Below are positions 46,163 to 55,976 of a stretch of DNA of 64,000 bases, piece after piece. Position 1 is the first letter of the stretch. Each line of letters starts with the position of its first letter. Under the pieces are notes generated by a model that was given only the letters and a program-made list of their open reading frames with translations, did not search any database and was not told the DNA's origin. The stretch is from Bacteroides sp. (GTDB lineage: Bacteria > Bacteroidota > Bacteroidia > Bacteroidales > Bacteroidaceae): NCBI GenBank assembly GCA_021202275.1, contig JAJQDI010000031.1, positions 1 to 64,000 of the forward strand, given 5' to 3'. The position numbers and the translations under genes are program-made.

Positions 46163-47968
46163 TCACTCCTCATACATCTTTTCGATCTGCTCTTTGTAGT
46201 TCTGAGCGATGACCGGACGTCTGAGCTTCAACGTATTGGTAAGTTCAGCCCGCTCCATACTGAAAGGTTCGGGAAGCAATGTGAAGCGTTTGATCTGTTC
46301 GTAATGGGCAAACTGCTGCTGCAACGTATCGATGCGGGCACGGAAGAGCGCCTGTACTTTGGGGTTCCGAAGCAATTCTTCTCTGCTTTTATATTCCAGT
46401 CCTTTCTCTTTGGCATACTGCTCTACATAGGAATAGACCGGAACGATAAGCGCGGAAGCGAACTTACGCTGGTCGGCAATGATAGCCACCTGATCGATGT
46501 ATTTGTCTACTACCAGTTTGGTTTCCAATGCCTGCGGAGCGATGTATTTGCCATTGGAAGTCTTGAACAGATCTTTGATCCGTTCGGTGAGATAAAGCTG
46601 TCCGTTGGCGAAATATCCGGCATCTCCGGTGTGGAACCAGCCTTCGGCATCAATGGCTTCCGCGGTGGCTTCCGGTTTCTTGTAATATCCTTTGGTAATG
46701 GTTTTTCCACGCAGCAGCACTTCGTTCTCATCGCTGATCTTCACTTCCAGTCCATCCATCACCTGCCCTACCGAACCGATATCGTATCCGGTACGCCAGG
46801 TACAGGACACCGTAGCGCTGGACTCGGTGAGTCCGTATCCTACGATCATCGGAATATCTACCGAACGGATAAATTCATATATCTCATCCGGAATGGCTGC
46901 TCCGGCGGTAGGGAAGAAATTCCCGTTCTCGATACCAATGGTCTTTTTGAGCAACGAATAGACTGTCTTCTGGTAGAACTTGAATTTCAGCTGGAGCCCT
47001 AACGGCGGGGTCTTACCCACACGCAGATAATCCAGGTTATGTTTCCGCCCTACCTGGATAGCATCCAGCATCAGTTTCCGGGCAATCCCTTTGGTCTCCG
47101 CGATCTTTTCCTGCACACCTGCGTACACCTTTTCCCAGAAACGGGGCACACTGCACATTAGGGTAGGACGCACTTCCTTGATCGCCATCTGTATATCCAC
47201 AGGTTTCAGATTGATACAGTTTTCCACCCCTTTGTGGATACACACATAGGTCCATGTCTTCTCAAACACATGCGTCAGCGGTAGGAAACACATAGACACA
47301 TCCTTGTCGGTCATATCCGGCAGACGAAGGTCGTGGATACGAAAGACTTCCAGGAAACAGGAATGGTACAACAGCACTCCCTTCGGCTCTCCGGTAGTAC
47401 CGGACGTATAGAGGATATTCGACAGATCGTCTTCGCTGCAACGTGCCGTGCGCTCATCCACGACTTGCTGATGGGGATAGGCTTTGCCCAGTTCGAGGAA
47501 TTCATCGAAATAAAGAGAACTCATATCGCGCGGATCTTTTTCTACTGACCGGTCGAAAATGATCATCTGTTTCAGTGTATCGCAAAAACCGAAAATACGA
47601 AATGCCGCGTCGTACTGGTATTGTTCGCCCACAAACAGATAACGGATGGAGGCATCGTTCAGGATATATTGCGCCTGTGCCGAAGAGCAGGTGGCATAGA
47701 GAGGAACAGTGACTGCCCGATTGGCAAAAGCCCCGAAATCCACATACAGACATTCGGGTTTGTTCTGGGAAAAGATCCCTATATTCTCCTCTTCTTCAAT
47801 GCCCAATTCCACCATGGCATTGGCCACGGTACGAACAGTTTCCGCAAACTGGTTCCAGGTAACAGGAATCCAGGTGGCCGTAGTATAATCCCGGTATCTG
47901 AGGGCTACTTTTTCGCCGTATTTCTCAGCTTGTCTGGGAACCAGTACGGCTAAATGATGATAAGTCAT
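46163..47968 (-). CDS. Long-chain fatty acid-CoA ligase (AMP-forming)
   Basis: A 601-aa adenylate-forming enzyme. ATP/AMP motifs: LYTSGTTGEPKGVLLYH (P-loop), GYGLTESSATVSC, and WFHTGDAGYFANGQLYLTERIKDLFKTSNGKYIAPQALE (hinge and C-terminal domain). It activates fatty acids to acyl-CoA via acyl-AMP, at the inner face of the membrane. The length matches the Bacteroidales FadD15-like group. Upstream is an exact -7 box (47997-48004). It is followed by prfB after the repeat clusters, each with its own promoter. Confidence 0.92.
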   Translation of the reverse strand: MTYHHLAVLVPRQAEKYGEKVALRYRDYTTATWIPVTWNQFAETVRTVANAMVELGIEEEENIGIFSQNKPECLYVDFGAFANRAVTVPLYATCSSAQAQYILNDASIRYLFVGEQYQYDAAFRIFGFCDTLKQMIIFDRSVEKDPRDMSSLYFDEFLELGKAYPHQQVVDERTARCSEDDLSNILYTSGTTGEPKGVLLYHSCFLEVFRIHDLRLPDMTDKDVSMCFLPLTHVFEKTWTYVCIHKGVENCINLKPVDIQMAIKEVRPTLMCSVPRFWEKVYAGVQEKIAETKGIARKLMLDAIQVGRKHNLDYLRVGKTPPLGLQLKFKFYQKTVYSLLKKTIGIENGNFFPTAGAAIPDEIYEFIRSVDIPMIVGYGLTESSATVSCTWRTGYDIGSVGQVMDGLEVKISDENEVLLRGKTITKGYYKKPEATAEAIDAEGWFHTGDAGYFANGQLYLTERIKDLFKTSNGKYIAPQALETKLVVDKYIDQVAIIADQRKFASALIVPVYSYVEQYAKEKGLEYKSREELLRNPKVQALFRARIDTLQQQFAHYEQIKRFTLLPEPFSMERAELTNTLKLRRPVIAQNYKEQIEKMYEE

Positions 47969-47996
47969 ATGAACTGTATATTTAAAATGTCTGCCG

Positions 47997-48004
47997 CAAA
48001 GGTA
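47997..48004 (-). promoter_or_regulatory. -7 box for the acyl-CoA ligase
   Basis: The minus strand reads TACCTTTG, 29 bp before the start codon. Confidence 0.55.
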
Positions 48005-48158
48005 TGGTTTAATTTGGAATTAACATGGGGGACAGGAAATTTATTTTCACTAATGTAATCAGCGCATTAGATACTTGAACAGAACTAAATAGTTGTCACG
48101 CGAACCGATTCATCCAACTATTCTTTATACCTTTATGGCAGAAAAACAGGATTGCTTT

Positions 48159-49220
48159 ATGAAAGATGAACTGATGCTGGCGGAAGCCGTGAACCTATTG
48201 AAATCATTGATCGCCATTCCCTCCGTCAGCCGCGAGGAGGAAGCAGTGGCCGACTTTCTGCAAAACTATCTCGAACTCCAGGGAATGTCGGCAGGGCGAA
48301 AAGGAAACAATGTCTGGTGTTTAAGTCCTTTCTTCCGGACAGACCGCCCGACGCTGTTGCTCAATTCGCACATCGACACCGTGAAGCCGGTGAGCGGATG
48401 GCGCAAAGATCCGTTCACCGCCCGGGAAGAGAACGGAAAGATCTATGGGCTGGGAAGCAACGATGCCGGTGCCAGTGTGGTTTGCCTGTTGCAGGTGTTT
48501 CTGCAACTATGCCGCCAACAACAAAACTACAACCTTATTTTTCTGGCTTCCTGCGAAGAAGAAGTTTCGGGTAGCGGAGGCATCGAAAGTGTATTAAAAG
48601 AGCTTCCTTCCATCGCATTGGCCATCGTTGGTGAACCCACCGAAATGCAACCGGCCATTGCCGAGAAAGGGCTGATGGTATTGGATGTCACAGCTACCGG
48701 ACGGTCGGGACACGCGGCCCGTGAAGAGGGAGAAAACGCGATATACAAAGCCTGGAACGATGTGGCCTGGTTCCGCGATTTCCGGTTTCCCCGGGTATCT
48801 CCCCTGCTGGGACCTGTGAAAATGAGTGTCACCCAGATACAAGCCGGTACACAGCACAATGTAGTACCCGATACCTGTACATTTGTGGTAGACGTACGCA
48901 GCAATGAGTTGTACAGTAATGAGGAACTTTTCGCGGAGATCCGCAAACATATCACCAGCGAAGTCCGCGCGCGTTCTTTCCGCCTCAACTCTTCGCGCAT
49001 AGAAGAGAGCCATCCAGTGGTACAAAAAGCCATTCGTCTGGGAAGAGTCCCTTTCGGCTCTCCGACGTTGTCGGATCAGGCACTTATGCCATTCCCTTCT
49101 CTGAAAATGGGACCGGGGCGTTCGGCCCGTTCGCACACGGCAGACGAATATGTGATGATACGGGAAATCCAAGAGGCGTTGGAGATCTATATGGAATTGC
49201 TGGACGGATTGGAATTGTAA
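48159..49220 (+). CDS. argE: M20-family deacylase (acetylornithine/succinylcitrulline deacylase type)
   Basis: A 353-aa zinc peptidase-fold enzyme from MKDELMLAEAVNLL; earlier in-frame starts exist at 48093 and 48135 and cannot be excluded. Metal-binding motifs are LLLNSHIDTVKP (His, Asp), GLGSNDAGAS (Asp), SCEEEVSGSGG (catalytic Glu pair) and VGEPTEM (Glu/Asp), with the terminal His in ARSHTADEY. The dimerisation domain follows GRSGHAAREEGENAI. In Bacteroides the arginine pathway uses N-succinyl intermediates, and the ArgE counterpart removes the acyl group; the substrate here is inferred. It stands alone, divergent from the acyl-CoA ligase. Confidence 0.85.
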   Translation: MKDELMLAEAVNLLKSLIAIPSVSREEEAVADFLQNYLELQGMSAGRKGNNVWCLSPFFRTDRPTLLLNSHIDTVKPVSGWRKDPFTAREENGKIYGLGSNDAGASVVCLLQVFLQLCRQQQNYNLIFLASCEEEVSGSGGIESVLKELPSIALAIVGEPTEMQPAIAEKGLMVLDVTATGRSGHAAREEGENAIYKAWNDVAWFRDFRFPRVSPLLGPVKMSVTQIQAGTQHNVVPDTCTFVVDVRSNELYSNEELFAEIRKHITSEVRARSFRLNSSRIEESHPVVQKAIRLGRVPFGSPTLSDQALMPFPSLKMGPGRSARSHTADEYVMIREIQEALEIYMELLDGLEL

Positions 49221-49660
49221 CTACATGAGGAAGTAGAATTCCCGTTATCTGCCTACCTAATCCATATCCTGCGGAGACGCACGGCGTGCGTCTCCGCATA
49301 CCGAATGGGAATATACGCCGCATGGGTTGACTATAACTCATACTCATATCCCCTCAACAGAGAAGTACCTTGCAAAGACCTCTGCTGTACCTTTCCTCTA
49401 CTTGCACCATGAACACGCCTATACTTATAATACAGTACACTGACACCTCTATCATCAATCACCACCCAGGATGGAATTTCTTTCCCTGCTTTATATGCCA
49501 TCATAAACCGGCAAATCTCTCTGTTTCTTCCCGAACAAATCCCAATACTTGTTATAAAATGTAAGAAATATATTTTATCTCACACCCCTCTTCCTTTCTC
49601 TACTGTTCTTTGATTAAATAAATCCGTAAAGATTCGCCACCTTTTGCAGGTAAAAAGTTT
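49221..49660. repeat. Intergenic stretch with a full palindrome copy
   Basis: 49271-49297 is the best copy of the dispersed palindrome, with arms GCGGAGACGCACG and CGTGCGTCTCCGC around one base. It is followed by GCATACCGAATGGGAATA, the flank shared with position 67. I see no gene in the rest. Confidence 0.8.
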
Positions 49661-49668
49661 TATCTTTG
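49661..49668 (+). promoter_or_regulatory. -7 box for the second GH3 gene
   Basis: TATCTTTG, an exact TAnnTTTG, 48 bp before the chosen ATG at 49716. It lies inside the longer open frame that begins at 49644, which argues against that start. Confidence 0.6.
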
Positions 49669-49715
49669 TAACAAGCGGATCATTTTGTGAACAAGATATT
49701 TCAAAAACAAAAGAT

Positions 49716-52040
49716 ATGAAGAAAAAATGGATACTTCTGTCGGCACTTTTACTGGCATTGCAAAGTCGTGCCCAGCAGACAGACAACTACAGGATCCTCA
49801 CGAACGAAGGAGGTGCCACATTGGGCTATTCACCCGAATCGGGGATACAGATCCTGACAGTAGACGGATTGCAGTTCAAAGACCTGAACCGCAACGGGCA
49901 GCTCGATCCTTACGAAGACTGGCGTTTGCCTGTGGAAGAGCGTGCCCGCGACCTGGCAAGCCGTATGTCTGTGGAACAGATCGCCGGGCTGATGCTCTAT
50001 AGCATCCATCAGGCCATCCCCGCCGACGAAGAGGGGTTTGCCGCAGGGACGTACTACGGAAAGCCGTTTTCTGAAAGCGGAGCACGGCCCTGGGACCTTT
50101 CGGACGCGCAAAAAGAGTTTCTCAAAAACGATAATCTCCGTCATATCCTGATCACCTCCGTAGAAAATCCGGAAACAGCTGCCCGGTGGAACAACCGCAT
50201 GCAGGCCTGGGCAGAAAGCATCGGGCTTGGGATACCCAGAAATACCAGTTCGGACCCCCGTCACTCGGGACAGGCGGCAGGCAATACGAAGGCTGAGTTC
50301 AATGCCGGCGCCGGGGGTACCATCTCCATCTGGCCCGACGGACTGGGACTGGCTGCGACCTTCGATCCGGAAGTGGTAAAACGGTTTGGCGAGATTGCTT
50401 CCCGCGAATACCGCGCGCTGGGCATCACTACTGCCCTCTCGCCACAGATCGACCTCGGAACCGAGCCCCGCTGGTACCGCATCTACATGACCTTCGGCGA
50501 AAGCCCGGAACTCTCTACAGACATGGCACGCGCGTATATAGACGGTTTTCAGACGTCGGAAGGCAGCTACGAGATCAGCAATGGGTGGGGCTATCACAGC
50601 GTCAATGCCATGGCCAAGCACTGGCCGGGCGGAGGCACCGGTGAGGGCGGACGCGATGCACACTGGGCATTCGGTAAGTTCGGCGTCTTTCCGGGCAACA
50701 ACCTCGCTCAACATCTGCTTCCCTTTACCGAAGGGGCGTTCAAACTGCATGGAAAAACAGGAATAGCCTCTGCCATTATGCCTTATTATACCATCTCCTA
50801 CAATCAGGCAAAAGACGGTACCAACCTGGGCAACGGTTTCAGCAGATACATGATCACGGACCTGCTGCGTGATACCTATCACTACGACGGTGTGGTATGT
50901 ACAGACTGGCTCATCACAGGCGACGAAGGACGTACACCGGATGATTTTGCCGGGAAACCCTGGGGAGTAGAACCACTCTCGGTGGCCGAACGGCATTACG
51001 TTGCCCTGATGGCGGGCGTAGATCAGTTCGGAGGCAATAACGAGATGGGACCGGTGATCGAAGCTTACCAGATGGGGGTCAGGGAACACGGCGAAGCGTG
51101 GATGCGCAACCGGTTCGAACAATCGGCCGTACGTTTGTTGAAGAATATCTTCCGGCTGGGTCTCTTTGAGAATCCTTACCTCGACCCGGCAGAGAGCACG
51201 CGCATCGTAGGCAATCCGGAATTTATGCAGGCCGGCTATGAGGCCCAGCTGAAATCGGTAGTGTTATTGAAAAACAGAAACCAGCTCCTGCCTATCCGGG
51301 AACGAAAGAAAGTATATATACCGGAGATCCATTTCCCTGCCGTGCGCAGCTGGTGGGGCGACTGGACGGAACCTTCTACCGGACTGCCTGTAGACCCGCA
51401 ACTGGTAGAGCGCTATTACGATCTCACCCCGGATCCGGCGGAAGCGGACTTTGCTTTAGTTTTTGTATCAAGTCCGTACAGCAACAACGACGGAGGGGGG
51501 TATGACATCCGTGACCGGGAATCCGGGGGCAACGGCTATGTACCTATCTCGCTGCAATACGCGCCTTACCTGGCAACTGAGGCACGGGAACAGAGCATCG
51601 CGGCAGGTGATCCGGTCATAGACCCGGCAGTGACCAACCGTTCCTATCTGCACAAAACCGCCGGTGTTTCCAACGCGACGGATCTGAAGGTACTGCTCGA
51701 TACCTACGAGCAGATGGGCGACAAGCCTGTGGTAGTGGTACCTAACATCAACCGCCCCATGGTGTTCCATGAATTTGAAGAGGGGGCCACTGCTATTGTA
51801 GCGCGGTTCGGTATCGGCGAGCAGGTAGTGATGGATGTGATCTCCGGCCGCTATAAACCTTCGGGACTACTCCCGCTGCAAATGCCCGCGGATATGTTCA
51901 CCGTAGAACGTCAGAACGAAGATGTTCCGTTTGATATGATCCCCCATGCCGACACGGAAGGCAACAGTTACGATTTCGGATTTGGCCTCAACTGGTCGGG
52001 AGTGATCCGGGACGCGCGAACGGAGAAATACGGAAGATAA
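49716..52040 (+). CDS. GH3 glycoside hydrolase, exported
   Basis: A 774-aa protein starting at MKKKWILLSALLLALQSRAQ (signal, cleaved after RAQ). A Ca-binding-like loop LNRNGQLDPYEDWR near residues 52-66 marks a Bacteroidota GH3 subgroup. The catalytic domain has RNTSSDPRHSG, LGTEPRWYR, MAKHWPGGGTGEGGRD and the nucleophile Asp in YDGVVCTDWLITGDEG. An alpha/beta-sandwich domain follows, then a C-terminal region without an obvious fibronectin domain. It cleaves terminal beta-linked sugars, probably glucose or xylose, in the periplasm. It stands apart from the polysaccharide locus, so its substrate may differ. Confidence 0.88.
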   Translation: MKKKWILLSALLLALQSRAQQTDNYRILTNEGGATLGYSPESGIQILTVDGLQFKDLNRNGQLDPYEDWRLPVEERARDLASRMSVEQIAGLMLYSIHQAIPADEEGFAAGTYYGKPFSESGARPWDLSDAQKEFLKNDNLRHILITSVENPETAARWNNRMQAWAESIGLGIPRNTSSDPRHSGQAAGNTKAEFNAGAGGTISIWPDGLGLAATFDPEVVKRFGEIASREYRALGITTALSPQIDLGTEPRWYRIYMTFGESPELSTDMARAYIDGFQTSEGSYEISNGWGYHSVNAMAKHWPGGGTGEGGRDAHWAFGKFGVFPGNNLAQHLLPFTEGAFKLHGKTGIASAIMPYYTISYNQAKDGTNLGNGFSRYMITDLLRDTYHYDGVVCTDWLITGDEGRTPDDFAGKPWGVEPLSVAERHYVALMAGVDQFGGNNEMGPVIEAYQMGVREHGEAWMRNRFEQSAVRLLKNIFRLGLFENPYLDPAESTRIVGNPEFMQAGYEAQLKSVVLLKNRNQLLPIRERKKVYIPEIHFPAVRSWWGDWTEPSTGLPVDPQLVERYYDLTPDPAEADFALVFVSSPYSNNDGGGYDIRDRESGGNGYVPISLQYAPYLATEAREQSIAAGDPVIDPAVTNRSYLHKTAGVSNATDLKVLLDTYEQMGDKPVVVVPNINRPMVFHEFEEGATAIVARFGIGEQVVMDVISGRYKPSGLLPLQMPADMFTVERQNEDVPFDMIPHADTEGNSYDFGFGLNWSGVIRDARTEKYGR

Positions 52041-52059
52041 AAAGAGATCCTGAACCATT

Positions 52060-52310
52060 CGTTTATATCACCTTTTGTAGAGACGCCTATTTGCGTCTCT
52101 ATATTTGCGTCTCTGCGTGCCGCATGGAAATGTCTATGAAAAACAAATAGGTATCACACGCAAACATGTACCGGACAAAGAAGAGTCACAACAGATAAAA
52201 GAGACCTGGTTCATGAAATGTATATTACGGAAATGCAAATATGGAGATCCGAATAATGAAGATGCGAATATACGTCTCTACAACGTTATGGCATCTATTT
52301 AACAGGAGTT
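52060..52310. repeat. Decayed composite repeat element
   Basis: The left end (CTTTTGTAGAGACGC at 52071-52085, then TTGCGTCTCTA) and the right end (ACGTCTCTACAACGTTATGG, ending ATCTATTT, 52272-52299) resemble the ends of the element at 60010-60272. 52100-52118 has GCGTGCCGCATGGAAAT. No gene. Confidence 0.55.
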
Positions 52311-52334
52311 GCCGGCAGCTAAAACAATACCCTG

Positions 52335-53597
52335 TCAGCGATTGAGCCAGGGTTCGGGATTGAGTTTTTCCTTTTCCTTACGCAACTGGAAATGAAGTAC
52401 CGTGCGGTTGTTGTCGCTCTTATCGGAGAATATCTTTCCCAACACCTGATTGGTAGTGACGGCATCTCCCTGCTTCACAGATACGGAAGAAAGGTTACAG
52501 TAGACAGAGATATAATCTCCATGCCTTACCAATATATTGAACAGACCGTTGAGCTGAAACACTGCTGCCACCGTACCGTTGAAAATGGAACGGGCATCCG
52601 CTCCGGGCTGTCCCTGAATATCAATTCCTTTGTTGTCGAGTTTGACATTTTTCAGCCCCTCCACATTGTATTGTCCGTAACGGCTGACAATCATATAAGG
52701 TCCTGTAACAGGGACAGGTAGTTTTCCCCGGTTAGAGACAAAACTGCCCGAAAGTTCCCGGTCGGCTTTACTCAGGGTATAGCCAGCCATCGGATCGGCT
52801 TTTCTGGCAGGGGCAGAAGTGGTTTTCGACTCTTTTTTGGCTTCTTCCGCTGCCCGCTTACGCGCTTTTTCGATCTCTTCCGCGATCAATTTATCGATAC
52901 GCGCGTTGAGCTGGTCGGCCTCCTTGCGCTTCTTATTGATCTCCGCCTGTAGTCCCTTCTGTTTCTTCTGCAGATCCGCTACTACGGCTTTCATTTCCTT
53001 TTCCTGTTCTTCCAGTTTTTTCTGCTCCTCTTCCCTCTCTTTCAACAGGGCTTCTTTCGCACTCTTTACCTCTTCCAGCTCGGCACGTTTGCGATTCACC
53101 TGCTCCTGCTTCTTCAGGATCTCTTCTCCCTGCAAACGCTGGTAGGTGGCATATTCACGCACATAACGCATCCGCCTGTAGGTTTGGGACAGGCTCCGGG
53201 CGGAGAAAATAAACATGAGTTTTTCTTCGATGGAACGGTTCTTATAGAGATATTGAACGGAGTGGGCATACTTCTCCCGCTTTTCGTCCAGCTCTTTCTG
53301 AAGAACGCGCAACTGCCGTTCGACGGAAGCGAGTTCACCGTCGATCGAATGTATATCGTTGGTGATCGTGAGGATATAGCGTTTACGCTCCTCGATCTGG
53401 CCCGTCAGGGAAGCCAGGCTGTTGAGCTGACTACTGACTGTTTTTTGATGGATTTGCAACAAACTCTCCGTTTCGGCAATCTGTTTCTGCAACTCCCCAC
53501 GCTTCCCTTCCAGTTCTCTGATCAGAGAATTGGTCTGTGCGGAAAGCGGAAAGGAAAAGCAGCAACAAAGGATCAGTACCGAAAAGGTGTGTCTCAT
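52335..53597 (-). CDS. EnvC-like murein hydrolase activator
   Basis: A 420-aa exported protein (signal ends at PLSAQ). A long coiled-coil covers about residues 25-265 (ELEGKRGELQKQIAETESLL; AKEALLKEREEEQKKLEEQE). The C-terminal LytM/M23 domain runs from about 290 to 420 (LPVPVTGPYMIVSRYGQYN, NGTVAAVFQLNGLFNILVRHGDYISVYCNL). The metal ligands are missing: the first His of the HxxxD motif is replaced (NKGIDI), and the second HxH is degenerate. As in EnvC, it should activate amidases at division rather than cut peptidoglycan itself. It overlaps the DUF4292 gene by 4 bp (ATGA) and is the last gene of a four-gene operon. Confidence 0.9.
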   Translation of the reverse strand: MRHTFSVLILCCCFSFPLSAQTNSLIRELEGKRGELQKQIAETESLLQIHQKTVSSQLNSLASLTGQIEERKRYILTITNDIHSIDGELASVERQLRVLQKELDEKREKYAHSVQYLYKNRSIEEKLMFIFSARSLSQTYRRMRYVREYATYQRLQGEEILKKQEQVNRKRAELEEVKSAKEALLKEREEEQKKLEEQEKEMKAVVADLQKKQKGLQAEINKKRKEADQLNARIDKLIAEEIEKARKRAAEEAKKESKTTSAPARKADPMAGYTLSKADRELSGSFVSNRGKLPVPVTGPYMIVSRYGQYNVEGLKNVKLDNKGIDIQGQPGADARSIFNGTVAAVFQLNGLFNILVRHGDYISVYCNLSSVSVKQGDAVTTNQVLGKIFSDKSDNNRTVLHFQLRKEKEKLNPEPWLNR

Positions 53598-54166
53598 AAC
53601 TTGAGTTTGTTCAGCATGGCAAGTAGTTCGTCTACGGTCATTTCGTCATACTTACCGGAAATCTCCGTAGGTGTCATTGTAAATTCGTTGAACGAGAAAT
53701 CATAGAATTCTACCTTTGCCTTCTCTAAGGTAGGCAGCCCCAGCTCGGCCGCGGTCAGGGTAACACGGTCTCCTTGTTCCGCCACAGCAAAGATCATCTT
53801 CTCCAATTGGGAGAATTCAGCTTTCGGAGGCAGTATACCCCGGAGATCTTCGCGACTGGCACGTATATACCTTCTGTTCATCCGGTCTACCACGATCAAC
53901 TCATCCGGGGTCAGATCGATGCGTACCGCCTCGGAACGAAGGATGGGCACCAATACAGAGAGTTGGATACGCTCCGGGCTCATCATCTTCATGGTACCGT
54001 TCAGCGTCAGCGTACTGCTTCTGTTGGGAACCGTCAGTTGTAACTTCGAAGAGACGTACCTGACGGTGGTATCGGTGGGACGAGTAACCACTTTACTGGT
54101 CTTACACGAAGCAAGCAACAGGATGGCTCCCAGCAAAAAGGTCCCTATCTTTATTTCACGTTTCAT
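53594..54166 (-). CDS. DUF4292 lipoprotein (LolB/LolA-like fold)
   Basis: A 190-aa lipoprotein (lipobox LLASC at about residue 21). The pattern LQLTVPNRSSTLTLNGTMKMM, IQLSVLVPILRSEAVRIDLTPDELIVVDRMNRRYI and the closing FTMTPTEISGKYDEMTVDELLAMLNKL match DUF4292, a Bacteroidota family with a LolA-type beta-barrel fold. It may bind lipid or lipoprotein in the envelope; no activity is proven. Its start overlaps the TPR gene stop by 4 bp and its stop overlaps the EnvC start, so translation is coupled. Confidence 0.85.
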   Translation of the reverse strand: MKREIKIGTFLLGAILLLASCKTSKVVTRPTDTTVRYVSSKLQLTVPNRSSTLTLNGTMKMMSPERIQLSVLVPILRSEAVRIDLTPDELIVVDRMNRRYIRASREDLRGILPPKAEFSQLEKMIFAVAEQGDRVTLTAAELGLPTLEKAKVEFYDFSFNEFTMTPTEISGKYDEMTVDELLAMLNKLKL

Positions 54167-55971
54167 TGGGCGATGTATTTTTTTCTTCTAATTTTTTCAT
54201 TCAGATTTTTCGACTCGTTACCCATCTCTCTGGCTTGCTTCCAGTATTCCACTGCTTTCTCCGGCTCCCCTGTCATGAAATAGATATCGCCACAGTGTTC
54301 CACCACCACATCGCTTTCCTCGCCACCGTTCTTCATGGCCTGGTCGATATAGATACGGGCTTCGGCATAATTCCCTTTCTCGAACAGGATCCAGGCATAG
54401 GTATCCAGGTAAGTCCCGTTGTCCGGCTCCGCTTTGATGGTCTTGTAACTCATCTCCTCCGCCCGGTCCAGATCCTTTCTTTCCAGGGAGAGATAGTAGG
54501 CGTAATTATTCAGTGCCCCGATGTTGGAAGAGTTGTATACCAGAGCCGAGTCATATGCTTCATATGCCTCCTGGTTCTTTCCCAGCGTATGGGAAGCGTC
54601 TCCCAGGATGGTGTAGAAATCGGAGAGCACTTCACTGTTGGCATCTTCTGTAGCATGCTCCAGCGCACTGCGGCTCACCCGTACGACATCCTCCCAACGT
54701 TCGGACTGCAAATAGGCTATCGCCAGATAGAAATAGAACTCCAGTGTAGTGGGCGAAGCCTCGATGCCCGGTTCACACAAAGCGATCACCCGTTCGTAAT
54801 CGTTCTCCCGGATCGCTGTACCCAGCAACATCATCCGCGCTGCGGTGTTGGTGGGGTCGATCTGCAATACATGCTCCAGAACGGGGTCTACCTTTTCATC
54901 CATCCCCTTGGATATCAGGTACTGCGCATATAACATGGCTATCTGATCGTCTTCTTCATCCGCTTGCAGGATGCGATCGAAGAGAGAGAGAATACGGGTG
55001 CTATCCTGCTCCTGCTGTTCGTTCTGGACGATCAGTTGCCGCATCACATTCAACTTCGTATCGGAAAGGACTTTGCTATTCAACAGCAACGTATCGAGAT
55101 ATTGCTCGTACAACTCCTGCTGCCCCGTCTCTTCGTAATAGACCACCAGCAAATAAAGCGCCATGGCATTGTCCGGTTCCTCCTTCAATACCTCCTGATA
55201 GAGTTCATAAGCCGGTTGTGTCTTTCCATTCTGCAGGTATACATCTCCCAGCAATACTTTATAGCGCATATCCATCGGATACTCTTCTACCAGGTTCTCT
55301 ATCTCCCGGAAAGCGCGGGATTCGTCTTTCATCAACAGATAGATCCGGAATTTCTCCATGCTCAGCTGCTCGTTCTTACCCATTTGCTCTTCCAGCCGGT
55401 CCAATACACGGATCACATTTGGATAGTCTTGTCGCCGATTGTAGGTATCGATCAGTGAAAAGAGTGGGTCTTGTTTGAAAGGGAACCGCACCACCATATC
55501 TTCCAGCAAAGCGGTGGCCTCTTCCTGTTTGCCTTGTGACTCGTAGAACCCCACCAACGCCTGGTTGTACCAGAAATTGTCGGGATCCAGGGCCACGGCT
55601 TTCTCCAGCGCTTCCTGCGCTTGTGTCACTTGCCTGAGGAACAGATAGAACTGGGCGATCTCATACAGCGCGGCCGACCCGTCGGGGTTGACAGCCAACG
55701 CGTGCTGATAGAGATTGAAGGCTGAGGCATACTCCTGTTTGTTTTTCAGGCGGGTAGCTTCCAGGAAAAAATAGTTGTACTTGCGCTGCTCCGGCTCCGT
55801 CAGCACGCGTGCCAGGGAACGATCGGGCCCGGACAAAGAGCTGCTATGTACCCGTTGTGTACCGCACGCAGTCAGCAGGCAGATCATGCCCATGCACAGC
55901 CCATACCGGAACCAGTGAACGGGGCGTTGCCCCCGTGAACGTTTTATAGGAAGGGAATCTTTTTTCTTCAT
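54163..55971 (-). CDS. TPR-repeat lipoprotein
   Basis: A 602-aa lipoprotein (lipobox LLTAC at about residue 36, preceded by a Lys/Arg-rich N-terminus). The rest is tandem TPR units: ASAFNLYQHALAVNPDGSAAL, ALEKAVALDPDNFWYNQALVGFY, AYELYQEVLKEEPDNAMALYLLVVYYEE, and TIKAEPDNGTYLDTYAWILFEKGNYAEA. TPR proteins scaffold complexes; position between dut and DUF4292/EnvC suggests an envelope assembly or division role. It starts 5 bp after dut and overlaps DUF4292 by 4 bp. Confidence 0.88.
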   Translation of the reverse strand: MKKKDSLPIKRSRGQRPVHWFRYGLCMGMICLLTACGTQRVHSSSLSGPDRSLARVLTEPEQRKYNYFFLEATRLKNKQEYASAFNLYQHALAVNPDGSAALYEIAQFYLFLRQVTQAQEALEKAVALDPDNFWYNQALVGFYESQGKQEEATALLEDMVVRFPFKQDPLFSLIDTYNRRQDYPNVIRVLDRLEEQMGKNEQLSMEKFRIYLLMKDESRAFREIENLVEEYPMDMRYKVLLGDVYLQNGKTQPAYELYQEVLKEEPDNAMALYLLVVYYEETGQQELYEQYLDTLLLNSKVLSDTKLNVMRQLIVQNEQQEQDSTRILSLFDRILQADEEDDQIAMLYAQYLISKGMDEKVDPVLEHVLQIDPTNTAARMMLLGTAIRENDYERVIALCEPGIEASPTTLEFYFYLAIAYLQSERWEDVVRVSRSALEHATEDANSEVLSDFYTILGDASHTLGKNQEAYEAYDSALVYNSSNIGALNNYAYYLSLERKDLDRAEEMSYKTIKAEPDNGTYLDTYAWILFEKGNYAEARIYIDQAMKNGGEESDVVVEHCGDIYFMTGEPEKAVEYWKQAREMGNESKNLNEKIRRKKYIAQ

Positions 55972-55976
55972 TCTGT

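Noticed and set aside
49644..49715. Earlier start of the second GH3 gene
   Set aside because: The extension contains the -7 promoter box and would hide the signal peptide.
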